This document shows, in pieces, positions 6,796-14,673 of a DNA stretch of 45,512 nucleotides. Origin of the DNA: a virus; the IMG/VR virus record IMGVR_UViG_3300030090_005281, positions 1-45,512 of that record. The stretch is one strand, 5' to 3'. Both the position numbers and the translations under genes were made by a program. The notes under the pieces are model-generated. The model saw only the letters and a program-made list of their open reading frames with translations. It did no database searches and had not been told where the DNA came from. Each line of letters opens with the position of its first letter. Position 1 is the stretch's first letter.

Positions 6796-8132
6796 TAGAA
6801 CTCCACATCTACATTTTCTACTACAGCTTTTGGTTTGTCGATATTAATGACGTTGTCTTTTTTGCTCTCGACCCAAACGTATTTACGATCTCCATAAATT
6901 CTTCTTCTGACCCTTTCGTACCCGAGCTGCCGCATAATATCTCCCACACGCATCTCTGATGATCGAGTCATTTGATATTTTTCTAGCTTCAAACCCTGTT
7001 CCATGATGTCAGTGGTAGAGCAGTTGAGACCATTAGCACTAATGTATCGTTCGATTACTTCGTGCCATGGATCAAACTGCCGGAAGTCAGACGATTGAGT
7101 GTCCAGCACTTCTTGTGATTCTTGCTCCAAGTACCACTTCTCACCGTTCTTGTACGCCACTGCAGCCTCTGCCCACAGTTGCTCACGGTTCTTTTCGGTC
7201 CAGTTCAAATCCATTTTACCAACTTGGATTGGCCAGTATCGGCGTGATCCTGTTTCATCGGTGATGAACTCAGCCTTGTTTGTAGTTCCGCAAAACACAG
7301 TATGTCGTTGCAGCGTCACAGTTTGTCGTGCGTAGGGCAATCGAAACGTGTCCTCTTGTGCAGACAAAAACGCCTTGGTACTGGAGTTGCGAGCTCTTCG
7401 GATTGAATCAAGCTCTGCTACCTCATAGATCCAGGCACGGTGTATCTGCATGTAGGCGTTGCTTGAACCAATATCCATTGGCGTGTCACAAAAATACTCC
7501 TGGGTAGCAAGGACGCGAAACGTTGTGCTTTTTCTGGCACCCTGTGGCCCTACAAGGATGAGTACACAGTCTGCCTTACAACCAGGGTTCATCGCTCTTG
7601 CAACGCACTGTATGAGCCATCTACGCCCAATCTCGCGATTCAACTCGTTATCTTCTGCACCACATCCCCGAATCAGCCATTCGTCTGCTCTCGGTACGCC
7701 ATCCCAAACATTTTTATTGAGCCATTCAGTAAGGGGATTCCTACCGTTAAGCTCAGCAATGTAGTTGGTTGCTTCTACGATAGAGTCTGTAGTGAAGTGG
7801 GTGTTGTAATGTCTGTGCATCCAACGCTTTATACGTGTGTAGTCAGTGTCTTTGAGTGGATCATCATTCATGTAAATGGCATTGCTAAACTCATTCAGCC
7901 AAATCTTTTTCTTCCAACGCTTGTCGTTTTCCATAATCGACAACAAGTTTGGGACTGTGGGTTTGATTTTCTCAACGCCATCGCGACCAGTGTGTGTCTC
8001 CAGATGACTGACTACGCTTGAGTCGATACCTCGTTGTTCACCATTCTCATAGGACTGTTCTGCAGCTTCAAGTAGGTCGGTTAGCCTTGGTGAACCCTCT
8101 TTGCCGTCAATAACGGAATCAATGTCAAGCAT
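6795..8132 (-). CDS. VirE-family (VapE-like) replicative helicase/ATPase
   Basis: The ATG at 8132 has GGAGG 8 bases upstream and yields 445 residues; a TTG further upstream was rejected. The protein has a VirE-type P-loop domain: WLNKNVWDGVPRADEWL before the domain, Walker A GPQGARKST (195-203), Walker B-like WIYEVAELD (234-242), and FCGTTNKAEFITDETGSRRYWPI, a typical VirE sensor stretch. A winged-helix-like C-terminus follows (MRQLGYERVRRRIYGDRKYVW). These proteins act as superfamily-3-like helicases next to phage primases, and the primase gene precedes it with an 8-base overlap. Confidence 0.88.
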   Translation of the reverse strand: MLDIDSVIDGKEGSPRLTDLLEAAEQSYENGEQRGIDSSVVSHLETHTGRDGVEKIKPTVPNLLSIMENDKRWKKKIWLNEFSNAIYMNDDPLKDTDYTRIKRWMHRHYNTHFTTDSIVEATNYIAELNGRNPLTEWLNKNVWDGVPRADEWLIRGCGAEDNELNREIGRRWLIQCVARAMNPGCKADCVLILVGPQGARKSTTFRVLATQEYFCDTPMDIGSSNAYMQIHRAWIYEVAELDSIRRARNSSTKAFLSAQEDTFRLPYARQTVTLQRHTVFCGTTNKAEFITDETGSRRYWPIQVGKMDLNWTEKNREQLWAEAAVAYKNGEKWYLEQESQEVLDTQSSDFRQFDPWHEVIERYISANGLNCSTTDIMEQGLKLEKYQMTRSSEMRVGDIMRQLGYERVRRRIYGDRKYVWVESKKDNVINIDKPKAVVENVDVEF

Positions 8133-9141
8133 CAGATGATCCTCCAAAACGATCAAGAGGAATCCTATATGTCACTCTTCCATTCAACTGCAAACGGATT
8201 GTTTGTGCATATTCTTCACCTTTTTCATCAGGGTCAGTTCCGATGTAAATCTTCAGATCCTTGGGAATGTTTAGTTGTGAAACGGCTCCAAATGATCCAG
8301 AAGTACCCCCAAGAACCGCTAGCTTTAAGTCTTGGCTTTCAACTTCGGCTGCACATTTAATAAAGTCGGTGATTCCTTCGACAAACAAAAGCCCATCGAT
8401 GGGTGTGTCTACCTTTCGAATCATCTTGACTGCATATCTGTTGGGCATGAACAAACTTTTGGCTTCGAAACCTTTTGGCCACAAGGTTTTTGGTCCTGAT
8501 TTTGGAACGTCCACTGCCCTTGTGTGGAGACTGACGAACTCACCATCTGTGTTGAATGCTGGCACGATTAATCTCCATAGAGCACTACGACCTGCTGGCC
8601 ACCATTCCGGCCATCGGTAGTCCATTCTATCGGGCGTTACTCTGACAACACCAGATTTAGATACTGACTGCAGATCCAGATTTCTACTTCTTAAAAAAAC
8701 AAGAGCTTGATCGCCAGTTTCCAACTGATTCAATTTTTTAGAAGCAGCCCACAAGCTTTGTACTTCCTGCTTTGGTGGTCTCTTGCCTCTGATCGGTTGA
8801 GGCGTTTTCATAATAGATGGATCCTCTTCTTGTTTTATATCAAACCATGCTTGTACTTTTTTCTTTTCAAATGAACTAGCATCTTTGAATTTCTTGCCAT
8901 TCAAGGCACAAGACACAAGATCGATTCCTGAACCCACAGTATTGCATCGATGGCATTTCCATCCTGTGTTGTCACTTCTCAAACCTATAGGGCCTCTCTT
9001 GTCTGATGACCCTCTTTTGACTGCATTACAAACTGGACATGGGGCAAGTGAATTGTTTTGCCTAATCTGTAATCCTAACCTGCTTGCTATTTCTGATACT
9101 GCTATTGACTCCGCTGCACGCAACCACACGTTTAGCTCCAT
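8125..9141 (-). CDS. DNA primase with zinc finger and TOPRIM domain
   Basis: This 338-residue protein has the DnaG-like two-part layout. The N-terminal zinc finger has Cys35, Cys38, Cys63 and Cys66 (CPVC...CHRC). The TOPRIM domain has FVEGITD with Glu255 and GTDPDEKG with Asp303 and Asp305. It synthesises RNA primers at the replication fork and would act with the VirE-type helicase downstream. The start has only a weak ribosome-binding sequence (CAGAG); a poly-C/A stretch lies upstream (9155-9175). Confidence 0.9.
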   Translation of the reverse strand: MELNVWLRAAESIAVSEIASRLGLQIRQNNSLAPCPVCNAVKRGSSDKRGPIGLRSDNTGWKCHRCNTVGSGIDLVSCALNGKKFKDASSFEKKKVQAWFDIKQEEDPSIMKTPQPIRGKRPPKQEVQSLWAASKKLNQLETGDQALVFLRSRNLDLQSVSKSGVVRVTPDRMDYRWPEWWPAGRSALWRLIVPAFNTDGEFVSLHTRAVDVPKSGPKTLWPKGFEAKSLFMPNRYAVKMIRKVDTPIDGLLFVEGITDFIKCAAEVESQDLKLAVLGGTSGSFGAVSQLNIPKDLKIYIGTDPDEKGEEYAQTIRLQLNGRVTYRIPLDRFGGSSDA

Positions 9142-9193
9142 CTCTGTGAATTTTTTGGGGGGAAGAGGGGGTGGGTAAGTTTATCAATCAGTG

Positions 9194-9463
9194 TCAATCA
9201 CTGTTGTTCAACTTGTACTTGAGTCTGCCTTCTTCTGTGATCCAAAAACTCATGGCAACGCCAGTACGCTCTCTTGCTCGTTGAGCATACTTGACCAAAA
9301 GATTGACCGTGATCGGCTTACGCTTTCCGTTTAGTGCGTGCCAAATGTGTGTGTGTGATACGCCAAGAACTCTACCAGCTTCACGATACGTGTCAGCAAT
9401 TGCATTCACTAAAGCCTGAAGAGCTGGGCTTGTATCGATGACAAAATCTTTCTCTGTGTCCAT
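9194..9463 (-). CDS. Small helix-turn-helix DNA-binding protein
   Basis: This 89-residue protein has REAGRVLGVSHTHIWHALNGK (about residues 27-47), which reads as helix 2, turn and recognition helix of a Cro/C1-like or YdaS-like HTH, followed by ITVNLLVKYAQRARERTG. It is transcribed away from the rightward island starting at 9603, and the 139-base gap between them is a natural operator region. Likely a repressor or activator of that divergent pair. It could also be the first gene of the primase operon. Confidence 0.7.
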   Translation of the reverse strand: MDTEKDFVIDTSPALQALVNAIADTYREAGRVLGVSHTHIWHALNGKRKPITVNLLVKYAQRARERTGVAMSFWITEEGRLKYKLNNSD

Positions 9464-9602
9464 GTGTTGACTCCCTTTGGTGTTGCTACGTTAGTTAACT
9501 GAATGTTGGTTGTCAAAAAACAAAACTACATTTAGAGGATGCACGGAAAGTAATGGTGGTATAAACTCTGGTACAATACATCAACTACTATCAGGAGATG
9601 GC
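9464..9602. promoter_or_regulatory. Divergent control region
   Basis: This stretch separates the leftward HTH gene from the rightward island. It contains a GTTAGTTAAC near-palindrome (around 9491-9500), an extended -10 candidate TGGTACAAT (9569-9577) facing right, and AGGAG (9593-9597) 5 bases before the ATG at 9603. The leftward leader carries AACACCAAAGGGAG, related to other leaders in this phage. No -35 hexamer is convincing. Confidence 0.4.
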
Positions 9603-9971
9603 ATGGCGCTTACCGTTCATGGATTTCAATCAACCACATCTGCTTACAGAATAGTGCAAGAAACTGCATCTGGTGCAACAGTCCTTACGGACGTTGTAGG
9701 GTCTGGTGGAAGCATCTACTGCATCACCATCGTCAATTCAGACCAAACCAACCAGGGTGTCACAAAGTTTTTCTTGAGTAGCCGAGACACACCTACATTG
9801 GGTACGACTGAGCCAGATCTTGCTTTGTATTGTGCTGCAAACACTTCTGCTCGATTTGAATATCCCCAGGGTCTTTCTTTTAAAGCGTTGACTTTTGCAA
9901 CTACAAGAAATTTTGCGACTTCGGATACAACAGCACCCGGTACAACAAAAGTAATACTCCTCTGCAGGTAA
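9603..9971 (+). CDS. Putative virion surface protein A
   Basis: AGGAG 5 bases upstream selects the ATG at 9603 over a TTG at 9510, giving 122 residues. The protein is rich in Thr, Ser, Ala and Gly and looks all-beta. GSIYCITIVNS...QGVTKFFLSS is followed by ARFEYPQGLSFKALTFATT and a C-terminal TTKVILLCR. The next gene shows the same order of elements, so the two are probably paralogues. The composition fits phage capsid decoration, fibre or receptor-binding components. It lies in a rightward island surrounded by leftward replication genes, far from the main structural module. Confidence 0.55.
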   Translation: MALTVHGFQSTTSAYRIVQETASGATVLTDVVGSGGSIYCITIVNSDQTNQGVTKFFLSSRDTPTLGTTEPDLALYCAANTSARFEYPQGLSFKALTFATTRNFATSDTTAPGTTKVILLCR

Positions 9972-9978
9972 GTTAAAA

Positions 9979-10362
9979 ATGGCATTTACATCATCAACTA
10001 ATACCGCAACTATGGTCAGCACTGTAATTACAGATACAAATGCTGACCTGACCATCAATCAAGTTGCCACCCAAGCACAAAATTTGTATTTTGTTGAGAT
10101 TACAAACCCAAACGCATCGGGTTCTGCTTATGTGAAGATCTTTGCTGCAGCTTCGGGTGTCACTCTTGATACTCAGCACCTAATGCAGTTTTATTGTCCA
10201 CCAGGGACCACTTGCTACATGTACATGAAAGAGCCGATTGCGATTGCCAATGGCTTGGCCTTTTACTGTTCGTCAACCCGTGGTCTTAATAATACACAAA
10301 CAAACCCACAGTCTGCGCCTGCAAAAGCAGTGACTGTTAAAATGGGTATTAGTAACCAGTAG
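9979..10362 (+). CDS. Putative virion surface protein B, paralogue of A
   Basis: This 127-residue beta-rich protein begins 7 bases after gene A. It repeats A's pattern: NLYFVEITNPNASGSAYVKIFAAAS corresponds to GSIYCITIVNSDQTNQGVTKFFLSS. It also has a YMYMKEPIAIANGLAFYCSST segment where A has FEYPQGLSFKALTFATT, and a short closing strand AVTVKMGIS. No catalytic motif is visible. Likely forms a homologous or mixed oligomer with A; virion location is inferred. Confidence 0.55.
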   Translation: MAFTSSTNTATMVSTVITDTNADLTINQVATQAQNLYFVEITNPNASGSAYVKIFAAASGVTLDTQHLMQFYCPPGTTCYMYMKEPIAIANGLAFYCSSTRGLNNTQTNPQSAPAKAVTVKMGISNQ

Positions 10363-10401
10363 TTCGAATCATACGTTTGTTGTCAGTTACAATAATCCAG
10401 T

Positions 10402-10821
10402 ATGAAAAAGTTTTTGAGCTCTTATAGGGACATCTTGGTCTACCACGACTACGGACCCTTGCTGCTGTTTTGGAACATCGCTGACCTTGCCAACAATCGT
10501 GTGCTTTGGATGAGCTATGGAGAGGCTTTGGACAACGGAATGGAGTGGGCCTACTTCCAGTACTGCCTGTACTTTGTTGTGGCCCTGGGCATGCTGTTCA
10601 GCTTACCCAACGTTCGGTCTTGTTCCAGGTTTGTCGGCGTCTACTTGCTGTTGTACATCTTCTCTACAACCCGGTTTATCGTGAAGGTTTTTGACGATCC
10701 AGACTTCGCCGCTGGAGAAGTTGGGCGCAGCCTTGTGGTTACGGGCGTTTACTTTACCTTGTGGGTTTGGATATACGTTAAAATGCGTATGGAAGTAATG
10801 CATAAGGATCTCCGTGGATAA
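10402..10821 (+). CDS. Multi-span membrane protein
   Basis: This 139-residue protein has about four hydrophobic stretches: YGPLLLFWNIADL (17-29), FQYCLYFVVALGMLFSL (51-68), FVGVYLLLYIFSTTRFIV (77-94) and SLVVTGVYFTLWVWIYV (109-126), with charged ends. It is followed with an 8-base overlap by a membrane-anchored coiled-coil gene. A small polytopic membrane protein beside a holin-like protein could be an antiholin/holin partner or a superinfection-exclusion factor; the sequence does not decide this. Confidence 0.6.
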   Translation: MKKFLSSYRDILVYHDYGPLLLFWNIADLANNRVLWMSYGEALDNGMEWAYFQYCLYFVVALGMLFSLPNVRSCSRFVGVYLLLYIFSTTRFIVKVFDDPDFAAGEVGRSLVVTGVYFTLWVWIYVKMRMEVMHKDLRG

Positions 10822-11119
10822 GCCGACCACTACTGCTGCAATCGTCGCCGCCGTAACAGGTGTGTTCAGTGCGGGCGCGTTTAAGTTCTATGAGTTTATG
10901 CTCAAGCAAAAACGAGAAAAACAAGTCGAGGAAAAGGCTGAGCAAACGCTGTACCGTGATGATCTGATCAAACGTGTAGAGAAGTTGGAGATCGAACGGG
11001 ACGAGCATCTGCAGCAAATCATCGACTTGATGACTGACATTGCTGGATTGAAAGTAGAAGTTGACTACGTCAAGCGCGAGAACGAAATCCTTAAGATCAA
11101 GATAGATGCGTTGAGATAG
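10814..11119 (+). CDS. Membrane-anchored coiled-coil protein (second holin-like gene)
   Basis: It starts with GTG at 10814, overlapping the previous gene, with AAGGA about 6 bases upstream. The 101-residue product has one N-terminal hydrophobic segment (AAIVAAVTGVFSAGAFKFYEF, about 8-28), then a long heptad-like charged helix to the end. The topology matches the protein at 254-562, though the sequences are not clearly alike. Either a second lysis component or a membrane tether. The gene ends 21 bases before a convergent leftward gene. Confidence 0.55.
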   Translation: MDKPTTTAAIVAAVTGVFSAGAFKFYEFMLKQKREKQVEEKAEQTLYRDDLIKRVEKLEIERDEHLQQIIDLMTDIAGLKVEVDYVKRENEILKIKIDALR

Positions 11120-11140
11120 TGATTGGATGTTTGATCTTGA

Positions 11141-11512
11141 TTATCGCAAAGGCCCTTGGGGATGAAACGGAAACGCTGTGCCCTCGGGACTGTACTCTTG
11201 TGGGTCGGAGTCATAGGGTATGTGATCAGCCAAAAGGCAAACCGCAATCCATATTTTAGCGTTCTCCAACAACCACTTGTTACTAAGCGGAGTCTCAAAT
11301 CCATAGCCACTGTCAACCCACTGATAAAGTGCATCGACCTGTTTAAGTAGAATATGCAAGGCTACTCGTTCATTCTCTCCGTAACCAAGTAGGGTGAAAT
11401 ACCTCCGTTCATTCGGTGTGCCACCGATTGGTGTCATCCAAATCGATAGTTTGACCGTAGCGGTTTCAATCGCACTGGGAAGTCTTGAAATATAAATACC
11501 GTCTGGTTTCAT
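11141..11512 (-). CDS. Unknown protein
   Basis: This 123-residue soluble protein has a beta-rich N-terminal half (DGIYISRLPSAIETATVKLSIWMTP) and a helical middle (ENERVALHILLKQVDALYQWVDSGYGF). No family is recognised. It is the last gene of the leftward helicase-SSB-tRNA operon and converges with the membrane coiled-coil gene. The start ATG lacks a strong ribosome-binding site. Confidence 0.5.
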   Translation of the reverse strand: MKPDGIYISRLPSAIETATVKLSIWMTPIGGTPNERRYFTLLGYGENERVALHILLKQVDALYQWVDSGYGFETPLSNKWLLENAKIWIAVCLLADHIPYDSDPQEYSPEGTAFPFHPQGPLR

Positions 11513-11660
11513 AATGTTGTTTTCTCTTGTTGTAGTGGTCGAAGCAGTATCGCTTCATGAAGTAATACGAGGCTGTCAGTAAAGGTCCGACACGACGTTT
11601 TCTTGTTCCTTCACCAATGAGTACTGATCGACCACACAAGGTCCGACATGAAACAAGCAA
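11466..11660 (-). CDS. Possible small basic protein
   Basis: An open frame of 64 codons fills the 148-base gap between the FmdB-like gene and the gene at 11141-11512, overlapping the latter by 47 bases. It contains GEGTRKRRVGPLLTASYYFMKRYCFDHYNKRKQ, which has protein-like composition. The only long start is TTG at 11660, directly after the previous stop and without a ribosome-binding site. An internal ATG would leave 30 residues. Kept as a weak call because nothing else explains the gap. Confidence 0.3.
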   Translation of the reverse strand: MLVSCRTLCGRSVLIGEGTRKRRVGPLLTASYYFMKRYCFDHYNKRKQHYETRRYLYFKTSQCD

Positions 11661-11846
11661 TTAAGATTTTTTTAGGCCGTAGTTGTCTTTGGCCCAACCA
11701 TCTCCTTTCAACGAGAAGCTGGTAAGAGATGGCTTCTTGTTCATCTGTTTCATACACTTTTGGCAATCGGGCCACGGAGCAGCAAAACTCTGAAGAGTCT
11801 CCAACAGTCTCCCGCAAGAATTGCATTCAAATACATACAACGGCAT
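11661..11846 (-). CDS. FmdB-type zinc ribbon protein
   Basis: This 61-residue protein starts MPLYVFECNSCG, the signature opening of FmdB-like zinc ribbons. Cys8, Cys11, Cys28 and Cys31 form the metal site and the C-terminus has FSLKGDGWAKDNY, which also recurs in the family. GGAGA lies 5 bases before the ATG. It follows a tRNA gene in the same direction. A longer start through that tRNA was rejected. A second FmdB-like gene is at 39924. The role is probably protein or nucleic-acid contact; targets are unknown. Confidence 0.8.
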   Translation of the reverse strand: MPLYVFECNSCGRLLETLQSFAAPWPDCQKCMKQMNKKPSLTSFSLKGDGWAKDNYGLKKS

Positions 11847-11864
11847 GATGTCTCCGAAAAAAAA

Positions 11865-11938
11865 CTGGGGCGGTTGGACTCGAACCAACAACATCCGGGG
11901 TAACAACCCGGTGCGCCTGCCTGTGGCACCTCACCCCA
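11865..11938 (-). tRNA. tRNA-Asn (GTT)
   Basis: The minus strand folds into a complete cloverleaf of 74 bases. The acceptor TGGGGTG pairs with CGCCCCA (one G-U), the D stem GTGC with GCGC, the anticodon stem CCGGG with CCCGG around loop TTGTTAC (anticodon GTT), a 5-base variable loop follows, and the T arm GTTGG-TTCGAGT-CCAAC closes it. Base 73 is G and U1-A72 closes the acceptor, as in bacterial tRNA-Asn. CCA is not encoded. Position 8 is A rather than the usual U and the D-loop is atypical. It lies between ssb and the FmdB-like gene and is probably cut from their transcript. Confidence 0.82.
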
Positions 11939-11946
11939 TTTGGTTT

Positions 11947-12342
11947 CTAAAAAGGAATCTCTTCGTCCATTCTGTTTTCGTTAGTGGGTTGCTTAGGTTG
12001 CTGTTCACCAGCTCCGTTCATTGGCCTTGAAACAAACTCAACACGATCAGCAAGGATCTCGGTGACCCATCGTTTGTTGCCTTCCTTATCTTCAAATGAA
12101 CGGTTCTGAATGCGACCTTCTACAATGACCTTCGAGCCTTTGTCCAGGTACTGTTCGCAATGTTCAGCACTTTTTCCAAACACAACAATGCGGTGCCAGT
12201 CGGTTGCATCGACCCACTCGTCACCTTTTTTTACTCGTTGATTGGTAGCAACACTAAAGTTGGCAATGGGCAGTCCACTCTTGGCTTTTCTTGCTTCTGG
12301 TTTTTGACCAAGGTGGCCACTAATAAATACGCGATTCATCAT
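11947..12342 (-). CDS. ssb: Single-stranded DNA-binding protein
   Basis: This 131-residue SSB has the standard OB-fold text: MNRVFISGHLGQKPEARKAKSG, IANFSVATNQ, WHRIVVFGKSAEHCEQYLDKGSKVIVEGRIQ, and WVTEILADRVEFV. A disordered Gln/Pro/Asn linker leads to the acidic tip MDEEIPF that recruits host or phage replication partners. The ATG overlaps the stop of the upstream methyltransferase gene (ATGA), with GGAGC just upstream. Confidence 0.95.
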   Translation of the reverse strand: MMNRVFISGHLGQKPEARKAKSGLPIANFSVATNQRVKKGDEWVDATDWHRIVVFGKSAEHCEQYLDKGSKVIVEGRIQNRSFEDKEGNKRWVTEILADRVEFVSRPMNGAGEQQPKQPTNENRMDEEIPF

Positions 12343-12917
12343 CGCTCCTCTGTTGATTGAAAAAGATCAAGGGCTTCCGACTTGAAGTCATTGTCTCTTT
12401 TTTGTTGAAACATCGTTTGTTGATTGCAATACCTTTTCCATGCATGATTTCCTCCGTTCGAGCCTGGAAACAAATCACAGAACTCATCGTTGGATTCAGC
12501 ATTTAAAACAGTGAACAACCATAACCAAAAGTCTAACGGCTTTGCACCAGTCAATCCTTTCTGCAAGGTGATGTTGCAAGATACAAAGTCTGGTATCGTT
12601 TCCATTGTCCTGGTTCGTTTTCTGCCCCCACGCACGATCACAGGCTCCCATGCATATGCAGGGTTCACGTTTGGCTTGAAGCTGCAAAATGGTTTGACCC
12701 AAGCCATGACACGAACATCGTCAGGACAAAATGGTAACAGAGTGTGGAGGGTGGTCGAGCTCAGCGAGTACGCCCAGCCATCAGGAAACTCATCCACCAA
12801 TCTTTCAATCAACCGCTTGTGCTCTTTTGGGTTGTCCCATACTAAAGCGTCGGAATGATTTTTTGCGTAGAGCTTGCCGCACCCTAAATACGGTGGATCT
12901 GCGTAGGCAAACTTCAT
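12339..12917 (-). CDS. Orphan DNA adenine methyltransferase (DPPY type)
   Basis: This 192-residue protein begins MKFAYADPPYLGCGKLY, with the DPPY catalytic motif at residues 7-10. It ends with a SAM-binding-like DLFPGSNGG motif, so the motif order is DPPY first, FxG last. VRVMAWVKPF and WEPVIVRGGRKR are typical of phage MT-A70-like and D12-like enzymes. There is no restriction partner nearby, so it probably protects phage DNA or regulates it. Both ends overlap neighbouring genes by ATGA. Confidence 0.8.
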   Translation of the reverse strand: MKFAYADPPYLGCGKLYAKNHSDALVWDNPKEHKRLIERLVDEFPDGWAYSLSSTTLHTLLPFCPDDVRVMAWVKPFCSFKPNVNPAYAWEPVIVRGGRKRTRTMETIPDFVSCNITLQKGLTGAKPLDFWLWLFTVLNAESNDEFCDLFPGSNGGNHAWKRYCNQQTMFQQKRDNDFKSEALDLFQSTEER

Positions 12918-13180
12918 TTGTCACCTGCATTTTTATCCCAAACCTGGCGACCATGTCCCTTGTTCGCTTCCTCCAGCATGGCTGATACATCATCGAAAGA
13001 CATCTCGATAGTACGAAACTTGTTGCCGCAATGATTGCACGCACGACTTCTGACCACAAAGTCTGGTGTATACCAGCCTACTAAATCATTTCCCTTATGA
13101 ACGTCGTTACCTTTCCCTGGCTTTGCAGGTGTCCTCGTTGTGGTAACAGTTGTTTTCTTTAAGCACTTTGGACAGTTCAT
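12914..13180 (-). CDS. NrdR-type zinc ribbon protein without ATP-cone
   Basis: This 88-residue protein starts MNCPKC (ATG at 13180, overlapping the helicase stop). Its Cys pairs are 3/6 and 48/51, and RSRACNHCGNKFRTIE matches the RRxCxxCxxRFTTxE stretch of the NrdR zinc ribbon. NrdR proper is about 150 residues with a nucleotide-binding ATP-cone; here the C-terminus is only a short helix. It is therefore likely a stand-alone DNA-binding ribbon. Targets are unknown. Confidence 0.7.
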   Translation of the reverse strand: MNCPKCLKKTTVTTTRTPAKPGKGNDVHKGNDLVGWYTPDFVVRSRACNHCGNKFRTIEMSFDDVSAMLEEANKGHGRQVWDKNAGDK

Positions 13181-14592
13181 AGGATGTTGCTCGTTCCGAT
13201 CGCCTCGACCGTACAACCAACCTGCTCATAAAATCGAGATCTCCTTTGACTTGCGTACAACGATGGTTTGGTAGCATCAACCAAGTCGATCACAATCGGT
13301 GTCTTTTTATTTTCTGCACGTCGCATGATTCGACCAATGCGTTGTTGAATCTTTCCCATGGACTTTGTTGGTGTCGTCAACATCAAGGTGTCCAACCCAG
13401 GTAAATCCAACCCTTCATCAGCAACGGTCGTTGCAAACAATGCACTAATGACCCTATCATCTGCCTCGCGCAACACCTCTTCTCTCTGCTTCTTCGTCAT
13501 CTTACCGACCAACGTAGCAGAGCTCATGCCTCTATTCGCAGTCTCTTCAGCCAAGTCTATGCAGTGTTGGACTCGGTCAGACAGAACCAGTATCTGACGA
13601 CCGTCCGACACCATCTTCTCTACGATTGCAAGTATCTGAGCGTTGCGTTCTTTTGATCCGCACATGTCGTTCACCAACTTTGGCCAGTCCTTTTTCATTT
13701 CTGGCTTCCAGTAAGTACAGTGAAACTTCACAGTGGGCGCAAGAACGTTGCCCTTTTCAATCAAATCAGTCGTATGGATTTGTGCGACCGCATCTCCAAA
13801 GTGCCAGTACATGATGTCGCCCAGTCCATCTGGACGGTCAGGTGTAGCAGTCAGTGCGAGCCTTGCCTGGGCTGGCATACCAAACATCACATGACTGAAT
13901 GTGGATGCTGGTACATGATGCGCTTCGTCAACAATACACAGACCAAACTGACTTCCAAACTCTAAAAGCTCATCGAATCGCATTCGATATAAAGTCTGAA
14001 AGCTGGCCACAACAACATCTCCAGACGCATCTTTTTTTCCGTTGCCATACATGGTCACGCTTACTTCGCCATCACTGACCAGCTGAGCACATATACGTTC
14101 CTTCCATTGGCTCGCTAAGTCTGATGTGTGTACCAAAACGATGGTCTTGACATTGCATCTTACGATTGCCCCAAGACCCATCATTGTTTTTCCAGCTCCG
14201 CATGGCGCTACGATAAGGCCGTTGCGAAAACGTTTGACCCATTCATCAACCGCATCCTGTTGGTAGTCTCTCAACTGTATTCCATCAGCGAACTGGTATG
14301 AAGATAGTTCTGTGTTCGTGCTGGTTCGATTTATCTGTTGAAAGTCGTATTGACTTAAATCTATCCCTCTTGGGATCATCAAACCGCCACCCCACGTATG
14401 CCACAGTGGAATCGTTTGGCATGCGTATATCTGCTCGTCAGGTATGTTGACCCACTTACCGCTTTTGCGTAGAGCTTGTGCCTGATTGTACGCTGGGTTC
14501 ACACAAGTGTATTGTTCCCGTATCTGTGACAGGTAGGGACTGTTCGGAGGAATGAAGTACCCCCCACTCTTTACGCATCTGTTGTCGGTCAT
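13177..14592 (-). CDS. Superfamily 2 DNA helicase (DEAH, XPB/UvsW-like)
   Basis: The start at 14592 gives 471 residues. Motifs: Q-like GIQLRDYQQDAV (104-115), Walker A APCGAGKT (129-136), DEAH (222-225), TAT (248-250), a helicase C domain with LFATTVADEGLDLPGLD, and motif VI QQRIGRIMRR (416-425). The N-terminal 100 residues are a separate recognition region. Such phage helicases remodel forks and recombination intermediates. It heads the operon that continues with the zinc ribbon, methyltransferase and ssb. Confidence 0.92.
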   Translation of the reverse strand: MTDNRCVKSGGYFIPPNSPYLSQIREQYTCVNPAYNQAQALRKSGKWVNIPDEQIYACQTIPLWHTWGGGLMIPRGIDLSQYDFQQINRTSTNTELSSYQFADGIQLRDYQQDAVDEWVKRFRNGLIVAPCGAGKTMMGLGAIVRCNVKTIVLVHTSDLASQWKERICAQLVSDGEVSVTMYGNGKKDASGDVVVASFQTLYRMRFDELLEFGSQFGLCIVDEAHHVPASTFSHVMFGMPAQARLALTATPDRPDGLGDIMYWHFGDAVAQIHTTDLIEKGNVLAPTVKFHCTYWKPEMKKDWPKLVNDMCGSKERNAQILAIVEKMVSDGRQILVLSDRVQHCIDLAEETANRGMSSATLVGKMTKKQREEVLREADDRVISALFATTVADEGLDLPGLDTLMLTTPTKSMGKIQQRIGRIMRRAENKKTPIVIDLVDATKPSLYASQRRSRFYEQVGCTVEAIGTSNIL

Positions 14593-14617
14593 AGTAAACT
14601 CTCTGTGGTGGTGTTTC

Positions 14618-14628
14618 TCTAAATATAG
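14618..14628 (-). promoter_or_regulatory. Putative -10 region before the SF2 helicase
   Basis: The minus strand reads CTATATTTAGA (14628-14618), containing TATATT, 26 bases before the helicase start. It is followed by AACACCACCACAGAGAG, a leader sequence seen in variants at other leftward genes. The same 11-mer occurs at 21553-21543 before another leftward operon. No -35 hexamer is evident. Confidence 0.4.
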
Positions 14629-14673
14629 TGTGTGAGGCATCTGTACGCCATGCCTCCCTGCGCGTGGCTGGAT

